From S5-A14a sp022766365 (GTDB taxonomy: Bacteria; Bacillota; Clostridia; Peptostreptococcales; Anaerovoracaceae): 64,000 nt of DNA. The notes under the pieces are model-generated. The model had not been told where the DNA came from. It made no database searches and was given only the letters and a program-made list of their open reading frames with translations. The stretch is taken from NCBI GenBank assembly GCA_050313295.1, contig JBNPLD010000004.1; one strand, 5' to 3'. Numbering within the stretch: position 1 is the first letter of the stretch; the number at the start of each line of letters is the position of its first letter. Below are positions 41,071 to 49,994 of this stretch, in pieces. A program made the translations under genes and the position numbers.

Positions 41071-41099
41071 TTGTTAAGAATAAAAAATTTTGTTATAAT
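41071..41099 (+). promoter_or_regulatory. Promoter of the EF-G paralogue
   Basis: TTGTTA (41071-41076) and TATAAT (41094-41099) are separated by 17 bases, about 83 bases before the start codon. Confidence 0.65.
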
Positions 41100-41181
41100 A
41101 GTATCAATCGCAATTATTTATTTTTTTGAATAATTAAAAGGCATTTAAATGCCACCAAAATCTAAAACAGGAGGTCTTTTT

Positions 41182-43137
41182 ATGAAGGGCTACACAAGCG
41201 AAACAATTAGAAATGTCGCCTTACTTGGGCATGGCGGATGTGGAAAAACAACCTTCCTCGAGGCAGCGTTACTGGAGACGGGCGTTACCGGTAAAATGGG
41301 TAAAGTCGAGGACGGAAATACAGTATCCGACTATGACAAGATGGAAATTGAAAAAGGATATTCCATTAACACCTCTATCGTTCCTATTGAATGGAAGGGA
41401 AGCAAGATTAACTTTATAGATACCCCGGGTTATTTTGACTTTGTAGGGGAAGTTAATGCCGCACTCAGAGCAGCAGAGGCGGCAGTTATAATGGTGGATG
41501 CCGGAGCAGGGATTCAGGTGGGAACCGAGATGGCATGGAAGGCCTGCGAGAGATACAAGATGCCTAGATTCATCGTAATCACAAAGAGAGATAAGGATGA
41601 ATTTGATTTTTATAAAACCTTTGGGGAGCTGAAGGAGAAGTTTGGAAATGCGCTGTTACCGTTCAGCTGGCCTCTCAGTGCTGAAATTGACGAAGAACTC
41701 AAAGAAGCCATTGCAATGGCAGATGAAAGCCTGATGGAGAAGTATTTTGAGGGAGAAGAGTTCTCAGATGAAGAAATCAAGAAAGGTCTGGTAAAGGGTA
41801 TTTCCGAAGGCGTAATCGTGCCTGTATGCTCTTCGGCGTTTGAGCTGGGACATGGAATCGAAGGATTGTTAGACCTTCTCCTGACATATGTTCCGACACC
41901 ACTCCAGCATGGCGTTTACAAGGGATTTAATGATAAGAACGAGGCTGTGGAAAGAATGAGCGTAACAGATGCCCCAATGTCAGCTTTTGTGTTCAAGACC
42001 ATAGTAGACCCATTTGTAGGCAAGATCTCCGTGATGAAGGTCGTTACCGGTAAAGTTGAGTCGGGAACGGAAGTATATAATGAAAGGGCTGAGAAATCGG
42101 AGAAACTGGGCAAGCTATTCTTCCTTAGAGGGAAGAATCAGACAGAACTGAACTATGCGGAGGCCGGAGATATCGTTGCAGTTTCGAAACTTCAATATAC
42201 GCAGTCGGGAGATACCCTGTGTGATAAGAACGACATCATCAGATATCTGCCCCTTGATTTCCCTGAGCCAACGTATTTTGTCGCAATAGAGGCGGCAGAG
42301 AAGGCTGACGAAGATAAGATGGGTACCGGATTGAACAGATTGAGGGAAGAAGACCCATCATTTGTTGTGGTTAGAAATAATGAGACGCACCAGACACTCC
42401 TCGGTGGACAGGGAGAAATTCAAATAAGTATTATACTTGCAAAACTCAAGGACAGATTTGGTGTTAATGTTAAGACAGTACCTCAAAAGATTGCATACAG
42501 AGAGACGATAAAGGGGCACTCCGACGTTCAAGGAAAACACAAGAAGCAGTCGGGTGGAGCCGGACAGTATGGAGACGTTCATATCCGATTCTCCCCTTCA
42601 AATGAAGAATTTGAATTTAGTGAGGAGCTTTTCGGCGGTTCAGTTCCTAAGAACTATGTCCCTGCAGTTGAGAAGGGGCTTATCGAGTCCATGGAGAAAG
42701 GTCCTCTGGCAGGTTGCAAGGTTGTGAATGTTAAGGCTGTTTTGTATGATGGATCTTATCACGATGTTGACTCAAATGAAATGGCGTTTAAGATTGCTGC
42801 CTCTCTGGCATTCAAGAAGGGCATAGTAGAGGCGAACCCGGTACTTCTGGAGCCTATTATGCACATGGAGATCACTGTTCCGGACGATTATGTCGGAGAT
42901 GTGATGGGGGATATGAATAAGAGAAGAGGTAAGATTTTGGGCATGGAGCCTTTAAGTGATGGAGGACAGAAGCTGGTGTCTGAAACTCCCCAGGCTGAAA
43001 TCTTCGACTACTCGGTGGCTCTCAGGGCAATGACCCAGGGACGAGGAGTTTTCACCATGAAGTTTGCAAGATATGATGAAGTACCTAAGAATCTTGCTGA
43101 GAAGGTAATTGCTGAATACCAGGCAAACCAGGAATAA
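41182..43137 (+). CDS. EF-G-like translational GTPase paralogue
   Basis: The ATG at 41182, behind CAGGAGG, gives 651 residues. The GTPase domain has GHGGCGKTT (G1), DTPGYFDF (G3) and ITKRD (G4), followed by EF-G domains II to V. Two changes mark it as a paralogue: the catalytic His of DTPGH is Tyr, and the NKxD motif is TKRD. The length is about 40 residues short of canonical EF-G. Such EF-G-like proteins are common in Firmicutes with poorly known roles, and str-operon genes do not surround it. Confidence 0.92.
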   Translation: MKGYTSETIRNVALLGHGGCGKTTFLEAALLETGVTGKMGKVEDGNTVSDYDKMEIEKGYSINTSIVPIEWKGSKINFIDTPGYFDFVGEVNAALRAAEAAVIMVDAGAGIQVGTEMAWKACERYKMPRFIVITKRDKDEFDFYKTFGELKEKFGNALLPFSWPLSAEIDEELKEAIAMADESLMEKYFEGEEFSDEEIKKGLVKGISEGVIVPVCSSAFELGHGIEGLLDLLLTYVPTPLQHGVYKGFNDKNEAVERMSVTDAPMSAFVFKTIVDPFVGKISVMKVVTGKVESGTEVYNERAEKSEKLGKLFFLRGKNQTELNYAEAGDIVAVSKLQYTQSGDTLCDKNDIIRYLPLDFPEPTYFVAIEAAEKADEDKMGTGLNRLREEDPSFVVVRNNETHQTLLGGQGEIQISIILAKLKDRFGVNVKTVPQKIAYRETIKGHSDVQGKHKKQSGGAGQYGDVHIRFSPSNEEFEFSEELFGGSVPKNYVPAVEKGLIESMEKGPLAGCKVVNVKAVLYDGSYHDVDSNEMAFKIAASLAFKKGIVEANPVLLEPIMHMEITVPDDYVGDVMGDMNKRRGKILGMEPLSDGGQKLVSETPQAEIFDYSVALRAMTQGRGVFTMKFARYDEVPKNLAEKVIAEYQANQE

Positions 43138-43167
43138 CATGAAAACCGCATATTTGAGATAAACGAT

Positions 43168-43200
43168 GCCCTTCTTCAATCTATGAGGAAGGGCTGTTTT
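43168..43200 (+). terminator. Terminator of the EF-G paralogue
   Basis: GCCCTTCTTC pairs with GAGGAAGGGC (one G-T pair) around a seven-base loop, followed by TGTTTT. Confidence 0.8.
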
Positions 43201-43477
43201 ATCAAGTTGGGCATTAGAATGCCGTTTGGGAAAAAGAGGCAAAAGTCTGATGGGTAAATCCGCAAGTGTATACATTTACATATGGTTTTGTATAGCGGGA
43301 AAGCGGATATAAATAAAGATAAAGACAAAATAAAAGATGTGGCATTGGATAATATGCAGCGGAGAAATCGGCAGTGCGGCAGATTGATTTATAGTTCTTT
43401 GGTTTGAATTGTTGGTTTTGGATTATATCACAATGGAATGTTATATACAGGTTTACAATCAGGAGATATAAGGGAAT
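43201..43477. other. Intergenic before radA
   Basis: No gene is visible in this AT-rich stretch of about 280 bases, and I could not fix a convincing -35/-10 pair for radA. Confidence 0.4.
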
Positions 43478-44908
43478 ATGGCGAAGAAAAGCAAAACGGT
43501 ATTTGTATGTCAGGAATGCGGAGCTGAGCATCTTCAATGGATGGGTAAGTGCAGTGCATGTGGTGCGTGGGGAAGCCTTGTTGAGGAGGTTGTGCTTCCT
43601 GATAACAAGGAGGATATGAGGAGTCGAAACTCGGGTATGGGGTTTTCCGGAGGAGGAGGCTATGGTGATACCCGGAGCGGCAAGGGTCCCAGGCCCCTGC
43701 GGGCCCTGGGGGCCCGCCAGCTCACCAGAATAGACACGGGTATTGGTGAGCTGAACCGAGTTCTCGGTGGGGGCCTGGTTCCCGGCTCCTTGACACTGAT
43801 CTCAGGAGAGCCGGGAATAGGCAAGTCCACCCTCATAGTGCAGGTGGCGGCCGTACTTGCAGGCCGGATAGGTACAGTCCTTTACATATCCGGTGAGGAG
43901 TCGGAGGAGCAAATTAAACTGAGAAGCGATCGAGTATGCGGCGAAACAAGCGACAATCTCTATGTGGTATCAGAAACAAACATGGATAATGTACTGACCA
44001 TGTGTGAGCACCTACACCCGAAGTTCATAATTATAGATTCTATACAGACGATGTATACACAGTCCCTGGATTCGGCACCGGGTTCGGTTTCGCAGGTGAG
44101 AGCTTGTGGCAACTACCTGATGAAACTGGCAAAAACTGCAGGGATTCCGATTTTTATCGTGGCACATGTTACAAAGTCCGGCGAGCTTGCGGGGCCCAAA
44201 ATTGTGGAGCACCTTGTGGATACAGTATTGCAGTTCAATGGGGAAAGGGACAGAGAAATAAGGATACTCCGTGCACTTAAAAATCGTTTTGGTACGACAC
44301 GGGAGATAGGTGCTTTCACAATGGAAGAAAACGGGATGAACGAAATAGAAGATCTATCGGGAAGTTTCATAGAAACCCAGGAAAATCTCGTTTCCGGATC
44401 GGTAATAACCGCTATATATGAGGGTTCAAGACCGGTTTTTTTCGAAGTTCAGGCTCTCACATCTCCTACGAATATGGGGTTCGCTCGCAGAACAGCAATC
44501 GGAATTGACAACCAAAGGCTCAGCATGATAATCGCCGTATTGGAAAAGAAAATCGGTCTAAAGCTCATGGATCAAGATGTTTATGTGAATGTGGTCGGGG
44601 GAATGAAACCCGAAGGAACTTCGACGGATTTAGCTGTGGCACTGGCAATTTACTCGTCTCTGACGGACAAGCCTTCATCAAAGCCTCTGGTTGCCCTCGG
44701 AGAAATAGGACTGACCGGAGATCTTCGTTCGGTGAGTAATGCAGATAAAATACTTGTAGAGGCCGGGCGCCTCGGTTATGAGAAAGTTATACTGCCATCG
44801 AAGAATTATAAACGCCTTTTAAAAACAAAATCTGTTTCAGAAGATGTCAAAAAAACCGCGGCACCTTCTCAAAATATAGGTGAAGGGATTCGAAACTTCC
44901 TCGATTAG
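43478..44908 (+). CDS. radA: DNA repair protein RadA
   Basis: The 476-residue protein has an N-terminal zinc finger (CQECGAEHLQWMGKCSACGAW), a RecA-like ATPase domain with GEPGIGKST and the RadA-specific KNRFG motif, and a C-terminal Lon protease-like domain (about 300-450). It promotes branch migration in recombination. The linker between zinc finger and ATPase (about 55-85) is encoded by an unusually GC-rich stretch (43684-43720). An AGGAGAT site precedes the ATG. Confidence 0.96.
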   Translation: MAKKSKTVFVCQECGAEHLQWMGKCSACGAWGSLVEEVVLPDNKEDMRSRNSGMGFSGGGGYGDTRSGKGPRPLRALGARQLTRIDTGIGELNRVLGGGLVPGSLTLISGEPGIGKSTLIVQVAAVLAGRIGTVLYISGEESEEQIKLRSDRVCGETSDNLYVVSETNMDNVLTMCEHLHPKFIIIDSIQTMYTQSLDSAPGSVSQVRACGNYLMKLAKTAGIPIFIVAHVTKSGELAGPKIVEHLVDTVLQFNGERDREIRILRALKNRFGTTREIGAFTMEENGMNEIEDLSGSFIETQENLVSGSVITAIYEGSRPVFFEVQALTSPTNMGFARRTAIGIDNQRLSMIIAVLEKKIGLKLMDQDVYVNVVGGMKPEGTSTDLAVALAIYSSLTDKPSSKPLVALGEIGLTGDLRSVSNADKILVEAGRLGYEKVILPSKNYKRLLKTKSVSEDVKKTAAPSQNIGEGIRNFLD

Positions 44909-44989
44909 CGGTAGCAATTTCAACACTGTACCCTGCAAACAGAGGATAAATATATATTGGTATTCAAGAGGATTAATGACAGTATAAAA

Positions 44990-45040
44990 AAATTAAGCCT
45001 GTGGGTCATCAGACAGTTTATGACTTCAGGCTTAATTTTT
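44990..45040. terminator. Bidirectional terminator between radA and the sigma-54 operon
   Basis: AAATTAAGCCTG (44990-45001) and CAGGCTTAATTT (45027-45038) form a 12-pair stem with A and T runs on both sides. The converging genes on either side suggest it works in both directions. Confidence 0.85.
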
Positions 45041-45197
45041 ATACATAGAATTTTTCTAAAACTTTCACAGACTCAATTTTTCTCAAATTTTCACTTTTAA
45101 AGGAATATGTTTTTGCAGCTTAGACTGCTTTAAGATTTAACAGTTTTTCGAAGACCATAGCGGGTTATGCTCACTCATGATTTCTCGACTTGTCTTC

Positions 45198-46247
45198 TTA
45201 AATATTCTTTAAATCTTCAATGCTATCAAATGTATAAACTTCATCTATCAGTTCTTTCTCAAATTCAACCCTGTGGTGCGGGGTGTAAAGTCCCGGGAAT
45301 CCCCCTGTGTGGATAAAGATGATAGTTTCTCCCTTGGAAATTTTGCCATCTTTCATCATGTCAAGTATTCCGGCGAAGCCTTTACCGGTATAGCACGGAT
45401 CCAGAAGGATGCCTTCTGTTCGTGCCATGTAGTATATTGCATCCCTGACCTCTTTCGACGGATTGTTATATCCTCCGCGAGTGTAGCCGGTTTCAATGTG
45501 GAAATCTTCTCTCTTTGCAGTGAATTTCAGATTGTAGCTTTCTTTGACTTCATTGAAATATTCAACTATTCTTTTTTCCTTTGAACTTCCAAAAGGAGAA
45601 ATTGCGACACCGGTTAACTTTAGAGGAGAATCAGCATATTGCAGACCGCAATACAGTCCCATATAGGTGCCGATTGAGCCTACACTATCGTAGACGGTGG
45701 CATTTTGGATTCCAAGTTCTTTCGCTTGTCTGTCTATTTCAATGGCTGCATCAAAATATCCGAGAGCGCCGAGAACGTTAGAGCCTCCGACAGGAATGTA
45801 GTAGACATTTTCACCTTTATTTTCGAGAATTTTGATAATTTTGTCCTTAGCTTTGTCAATCTGCTCATCTTCATCTGTCCCATCATCATGACAGAGTATC
45901 AATTCACAACCCATAATCCTGTCAAGGAGCATATTGGCACTGAGTTCTCCCGGGTAGTCATCGATAGCAAGGATAGCACATTTTAAACCGAGTTTTGCTG
46001 CGACTGCCGCAGTCAGACGTCCGTGGTTTGTCTGGGCACCACCCACGGTGAGTATCATTGTTGATCCTTTATCTACAGCATCCTTCATGAGGTACTCAAG
46101 TTTTCTCAGTTTATTACCGCCGGCTCCAAGGCTAGTAAGATCGTCCCTTTTGATGTAGAAGTTTACTCCTAAATCAGCAGAGAGTCTTTCCAATTTGTAC
46201 AAGGGCGTTTCATCGACAAAATCATATTTTTTAATTCCAAAAGCCAT
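45198..46247 (-). CDS. D-cysteine desulfhydrase/ACC deaminase-family PLP enzyme
   Basis: The 349-residue fold-type II PLP enzyme has the PLP lysine in LGAGGNKLRKLEYL, the TVGGAQTNHGRLTA substrate loop, VGGSNVLGALGY and HTGGFPGLY near the C-terminus. This is the DcyD/ACC deaminase group, which degrades D-cysteine to pyruvate, sulfide and ammonia; related enzymes act on other D- or diamino acids. It follows lysA by about 85 bases, so it is probably the last gene of the sigma-54 operon. An AAGGAGG site precedes the ATG. Confidence 0.88.
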   Translation of the reverse strand: MAFGIKKYDFVDETPLYKLERLSADLGVNFYIKRDDLTSLGAGGNKLRKLEYLMKDAVDKGSTMILTVGGAQTNHGRLTAAVAAKLGLKCAILAIDDYPGELSANMLLDRIMGCELILCHDDGTDEDEQIDKAKDKIIKILENKGENVYYIPVGGSNVLGALGYFDAAIEIDRQAKELGIQNATVYDSVGSIGTYMGLYCGLQYADSPLKLTGVAISPFGSSKEKRIVEYFNEVKESYNLKFTAKREDFHIETGYTRGGYNNPSKEVRDAIYYMARTEGILLDPCYTGKGFAGILDMMKDGKISKGETIIFIHTGGFPGLYTPHHRVEFEKELIDEVYTFDSIEDLKNI

Positions 46248-46332
46248 AGCAACCTCCTTTTTTACCTGATTATATTGGTTATGGTTTCATGAGATATTTA
46301 TCTCTAGATATTTATCTCTCTGTATGCTTGCA

Positions 46333-47637
46333 TTATAAATCATTTCTAATTATATCATCAAGAGTTTCCCCTTTAATGGCGATATAATTTTCATTGCCGT
46401 TACGAAGAATAATTGTCGCCGGTTTAGGGAGCCGATTATAGTTAGAAGCCATGGAATAGTGATATGCTCCGGCAGTACATAATGCTATAATATCTCCCCG
46501 CTGTATTGAGGAAGGCAGTTTAACATTCTCCTGTATGATATCACCTGACTCACACAATCTGCCGACAACAGAAGCAGTAAAGTTGCAATTCTCGTCCATT
46601 TTGTTAGCTGCAAGACAAGTATAAGATGCTTTGTACAAGGCGTACCTTGGCGAATCGGACATACCACCATCTATGGAAACATAGTTTTTGTAGCCGGGTA
46701 TTTTTTTTATGCTGCCGACAGTGTAAAGAACCATTCCGGCATCTGCAACAATGGATCTGCCGGGTTCCATGTGTATAACGGGCAATTTTATGCCCAGCCT
46801 TTTACATGAATCCTTAGCAGCTTTTGCAACTTCAGATACTTTTTTGTCGATGTCAAGATATGGATCATTTTCAGTGTAACGAACGCCATAGCCGCCGCCT
46901 AAATCCAATTCATAAGCTTCATACCCCAAATCCGCTTTCATCTGTGCTATGAATTCAAGCATAACACGAGCTCCTCTCTCAAATACATCTTCTGCAAATA
47001 CTTGAGAGCCGATATGACAGTGAAATCCTCTGAGGTCTATATTATGTAGCGATAATGCTTTTTGTGTAATCTCCTTAGCTTGTCCTGTTTCCACAGGTAT
47101 TCCGAACTTTGAATCTACTTTTCCGGTTGAAATCGCTTCGAAGGTATGAGGATCTATACCGGGGGTGAGCCTTAATAGGATCTTTTGTCTTATTTCTCTG
47201 CGGTTTGCTTCATTTTGAATTGCCATAAGCTCTTCTTCATTATCACAAACAAAATAGCCGATGCCTTTTTCCATGGCGTAAGCGATATCTGAATCTGTTT
47301 TGTTGTTTGAATGAAAGTACGCCTTTGAAAGATCGTATCCGGCTGCCAGAGCTGTGTAGATTTCCCCTGAGGATACTACGTCTATACCCATGTCTTCTTC
47401 TGACATGATTTTGTAGATTCTTTTGAATGAATTAGCCTTGGAAGCATATAGAGGAACTGATTCCGGTCCGAAATGCTTTTGGAATGCACGTTTGTATTTT
47501 CTGCATTTTTCTCTGATTTTATCCTCGTCCAGAAGATACACGGGCGTACCGTATTTCTTGGCAAGTTCAACAGTGTCCTGACCGGCAAAGAGCAGATGTC
47601 TGCCGTCTTTAGAGATTGTCAGATTATCACAAATCAT
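46333..47637 (-). CDS. lysA: Diaminopimelate decarboxylase
   Basis: The ATG at 47637, behind GGAGGG, gives 434 residues; a longer upstream reading overlaps the symporter gene. This fold-type III PLP enzyme converts meso-diaminopimelate to lysine. The PLP lysine is K67 in YASKANSF. HCHIGSQ, ELDLGGGYGVRY, EPGRSIVADAG and LCESGDI are all present. Its ATG overlaps the symporter stop by one base, so the two are translationally coupled. This tie to transport, rather than to dap biosynthetic genes, points to salvage. Confidence 0.93.
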   Translation of the reverse strand: MICDNLTISKDGRHLLFAGQDTVELAKKYGTPVYLLDEDKIREKCRKYKRAFQKHFGPESVPLYASKANSFKRIYKIMSEEDMGIDVVSSGEIYTALAAGYDLSKAYFHSNNKTDSDIAYAMEKGIGYFVCDNEEELMAIQNEANRREIRQKILLRLTPGIDPHTFEAISTGKVDSKFGIPVETGQAKEITQKALSLHNIDLRGFHCHIGSQVFAEDVFERGARVMLEFIAQMKADLGYEAYELDLGGGYGVRYTENDPYLDIDKKVSEVAKAAKDSCKRLGIKLPVIHMEPGRSIVADAGMVLYTVGSIKKIPGYKNYVSIDGGMSDSPRYALYKASYTCLAANKMDENCNFTASVVGRLCESGDIIQENVKLPSSIQRGDIIALCTAGAYHYSMASNYNRLPKPATIILRNGNENYIAIKGETLDDIIRNDL

Positions 47638-48887
47638 TATGCAACCCTCCTTTGTAATTCTTTCTGGAGCCAATCTTTACCATCTACAAATCTTGATACG
47701 ATAAAGGATACCACGTAGTCGCCGGCGGAGTTTATCATTGTTGCAGGAGGATCGACAAGATTACCTATTGCAACCAGTATAGGGAAGGCGAGTTCCATTT
47801 TTTCCGGGAAGAATATGGAGCATATGATGTATTCCCCTATGTAACCTCCTCCGGGAACGCCTGACATTCCCACTGATGAAAGCACGGCGATTATAACGAT
47901 GAGGGGGAGTTGCCCCCAGCTGAGTTCATTGCCTAACACTCCTAGGACAAAGGCTATCTTAAGCACACATGAGAAGCAGGATCCGTCCATGTGCATGGTT
48001 GCACCGAGGGGTACGACAATCTTCGATACGTCCTCCGATATTCCTGTCTCCGCTGCTACATCGAGGTTTGTAGGAATTGTAGCCACCGATGAGCAGGTAC
48101 CGAGAGATACAACGGCAGGCCTTGTAATGTGCTTCAGCATAACTTTAATGGCGCCTTTTCCCCCGCCAAACCAAGCGAAAAGAGGGAAGGCTGTGAAAAT
48201 GTATATCAGGCAGAGAGGATAGTAAACTATAAGTGCTCTTCCGTATGACTCTCCCACAAGTTGAGGTCCGTAATCTGCCATCAGCCCTGCAAATATGGCA
48301 AAGAATGCAATGGGTGCATAGTAGGTTATTATCTGCACAAATTTTAGCATTGTATCTGTCAATGCTCCGAGAAAATCTGTCACAACACCTTTTCCATGTT
48401 CTACAAGGTTTGTTGAAAATCCAAAGAGAAGCGAGAACACAATCAACGGTAACATCGCTTTCCTGCTTAAAAGTCCCGCAAAGTCATCTGCCGTAAAGAA
48501 ATTTACTATCATTTCCGATACTGTTGCATGGTCTCCAATTTTTTGTGCTTCTACATTCGTCCATGCCTGTGTCACAGGCGGATATGCTTTCATGAGTATG
48601 AACATTACAACAGCGGCAAATGCTCCTGTTACTACAAATGTGATGACTGTCGTACTAAGAATTTTACCTGCTCTTTTTCGGGATCTCATTCCGGCAATTG
48701 ATGATGAGATAGAGGCAAAGACAAGTGGTACAACTATACAGAACATCATGTTGATAAATATTTTCCCCAACGGTTGAATCACGGCGGCAAACTTGGGCCA
48801 AAGTGCTCCGACTATTGCTCCGAGTATCATGGAGCCTATAAGAATACTAAGAAACCTATAATTTTTAGCTACGTCAGTTTTGTTCAT
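47637..48887 (-). CDS. DAACS-family sodium/proton:amino acid symporter
   Basis: The 416-residue membrane protein has the glutamate-transporter fold: the HP1 serine-rich SLGTCSSVATIP, a THMDGS version of NMDGT and HP2 GVPGGG. In aspartate/glutamate carriers an Arg in DMxRTxxNVxGD binds the side-chain carboxylate. Here the motif is DPPATMINSAGD, so that Arg is missing. The substrate is therefore unlikely to be aspartate or glutamate. Placed between dapF and lysA, it could import diaminopimelate, cystine or a similar diamino acid. Confidence 0.9.
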   Translation of the reverse strand: MNKTDVAKNYRFLSILIGSMILGAIVGALWPKFAAVIQPLGKIFINMMFCIVVPLVFASISSSIAGMRSRKRAGKILSTTVITFVVTGAFAAVVMFILMKAYPPVTQAWTNVEAQKIGDHATVSEMIVNFFTADDFAGLLSRKAMLPLIVFSLLFGFSTNLVEHGKGVVTDFLGALTDTMLKFVQIITYYAPIAFFAIFAGLMADYGPQLVGESYGRALIVYYPLCLIYIFTAFPLFAWFGGGKGAIKVMLKHITRPAVVSLGTCSSVATIPTNLDVAAETGISEDVSKIVVPLGATMHMDGSCFSCVLKIAFVLGVLGNELSWGQLPLIVIIAVLSSVGMSGVPGGGYIGEYIICSIFFPEKMELAFPILVAIGNLVDPPATMINSAGDYVVSFIVSRFVDGKDWLQKELQRRVA

Positions 48888-48963
48888 GTTTACTTCCTCC
48901 TTATTTCTTTCTCGGGAATATAAATTGCAACGACCGGCTTCCCGACATACAGCAGGGAATGGG

Positions 48964-49830
48964 TCATTTTATAACGTTATTTTGTAAAAAAGCAATATTA
49001 TCATCTGTGATTTCCCCGACACATACTTTATTTGTAGGCCCGGTGAGATAGAGATTAGAGACTCTGCCTTCATCAAGCTTTAACTGAATCAGAAGTTGAC
49101 CTCCTGCCATATCAACTTTTACAGATTTACCGGATGTTTCTCCGTTAAGAGCAAGTGTTGTTACGAGAGAGGCCGTTCCCGTTCCACAGGCATAAGTAAA
49201 ATCTTCAACTCCTTTTTCAAAGGTCTTTTCAAAATAATAATCATTGTCAACTTTCGAATAGAAATTGATATTGACCCCTTTATCAAACATGGACAGGTTT
49301 CTGAAATGCAGCGCAATGGGCCTAAGTTCGTCATCACTCAACTCAGGTAGCTCGGGTAGGGGAACGACGAGGTGCGGTACTCCGGGATCTCCTATTTCCA
49401 TGTATGTACAGTCATAGGTCTTGCCTTCATATTCAAAAGTCAGTTTTTGCCTAATGTTTGTAGGGTTATTGAGTCTGACTCTGTAGGTTGTTTTGTCGAG
49501 CCTTTCCCCAAGCACAAGTCCTGCTGTGGTTTCAATATGCTGGTTGATGCCGGACAAACCGGTTTCGTATGCGTATCTTGAAATACATCTGGCACCGTTG
49601 CCGCACATGGCACCGAGGGACCCATCGGCATTAAAGAAGAGCATTTTGAAGTCTGCTTCGGTTCCGACACTTGGATTTTCGATAACCATGAATCCGTCGG
49701 CACCTATACTGAACCTTCGATGGCACAGAATTTCTGCCAGTTCAGGGATCTTTTCAGCAGAAATTTGTAGGTTTCTATTGTCGATGATGATAAAATCATT
49801 TCCTGCACCGTTCATTTTCCAAAATTCCAT
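48964..49830 (-). CDS. dapF: Diaminopimelate epimerase
   Basis: The 288-residue enzyme interconverts LL- and meso-diaminopimelate. Both catalytic cysteines are present, in MCGNGARC (near residue 76) and YACGTGTAS (near residue 219). It begins MEFWKMNGAGNDFIIIDN. It is the first gene downstream of a -24/-12 promoter, ahead of the symporter and lysA, and none of the other dap genes is in the window. With a sigma-54 promoter it looks like a dedicated uptake-and-use gene, although ordinary lysine synthesis is possible. Confidence 0.94.
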   Translation of the reverse strand: MEFWKMNGAGNDFIIIDNRNLQISAEKIPELAEILCHRRFSIGADGFMVIENPSVGTEADFKMLFFNADGSLGAMCGNGARCISRYAYETGLSGINQHIETTAGLVLGERLDKTTYRVRLNNPTNIRQKLTFEYEGKTYDCTYMEIGDPGVPHLVVPLPELPELSDDELRPIALHFRNLSMFDKGVNINFYSKVDNDYYFEKTFEKGVEDFTYACGTGTASLVTTLALNGETSGKSVKVDMAGGQLLIQLKLDEGRVSNLYLTGPTNKVCVGEITDDNIAFLQNNVIK

Positions 49831-49925
49831 AACTCAGCCTCCTCTCAATCCATAAAACGTGGCGGACAGTTATCTTTAACAAACCTTGAATATACATTAA
49901 ATTTTTACCTGTCAGGAAAGTATTA

Positions 49926-49941
49926 TGCATGGAATGTGCCA
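49926..49941 (-). promoter_or_regulatory. Sigma-54 (-24/-12) promoter of the dapF operon
   Basis: On the minus strand the sequence is TGGCACATTCCATGCA. It matches TGGCACRNNNNTTGCW in all positions except one (A for T in TTGC), with the essential GG and GC at the correct spacing. It lies about 95 bases before the dapF start and downstream of the activator gene on the same strand. Confidence 0.82.
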
Positions 49942-49994
49942 AAACAATGATGGAAGATACACATGACACCTCTGTAATTGCACTGAGATTATGT

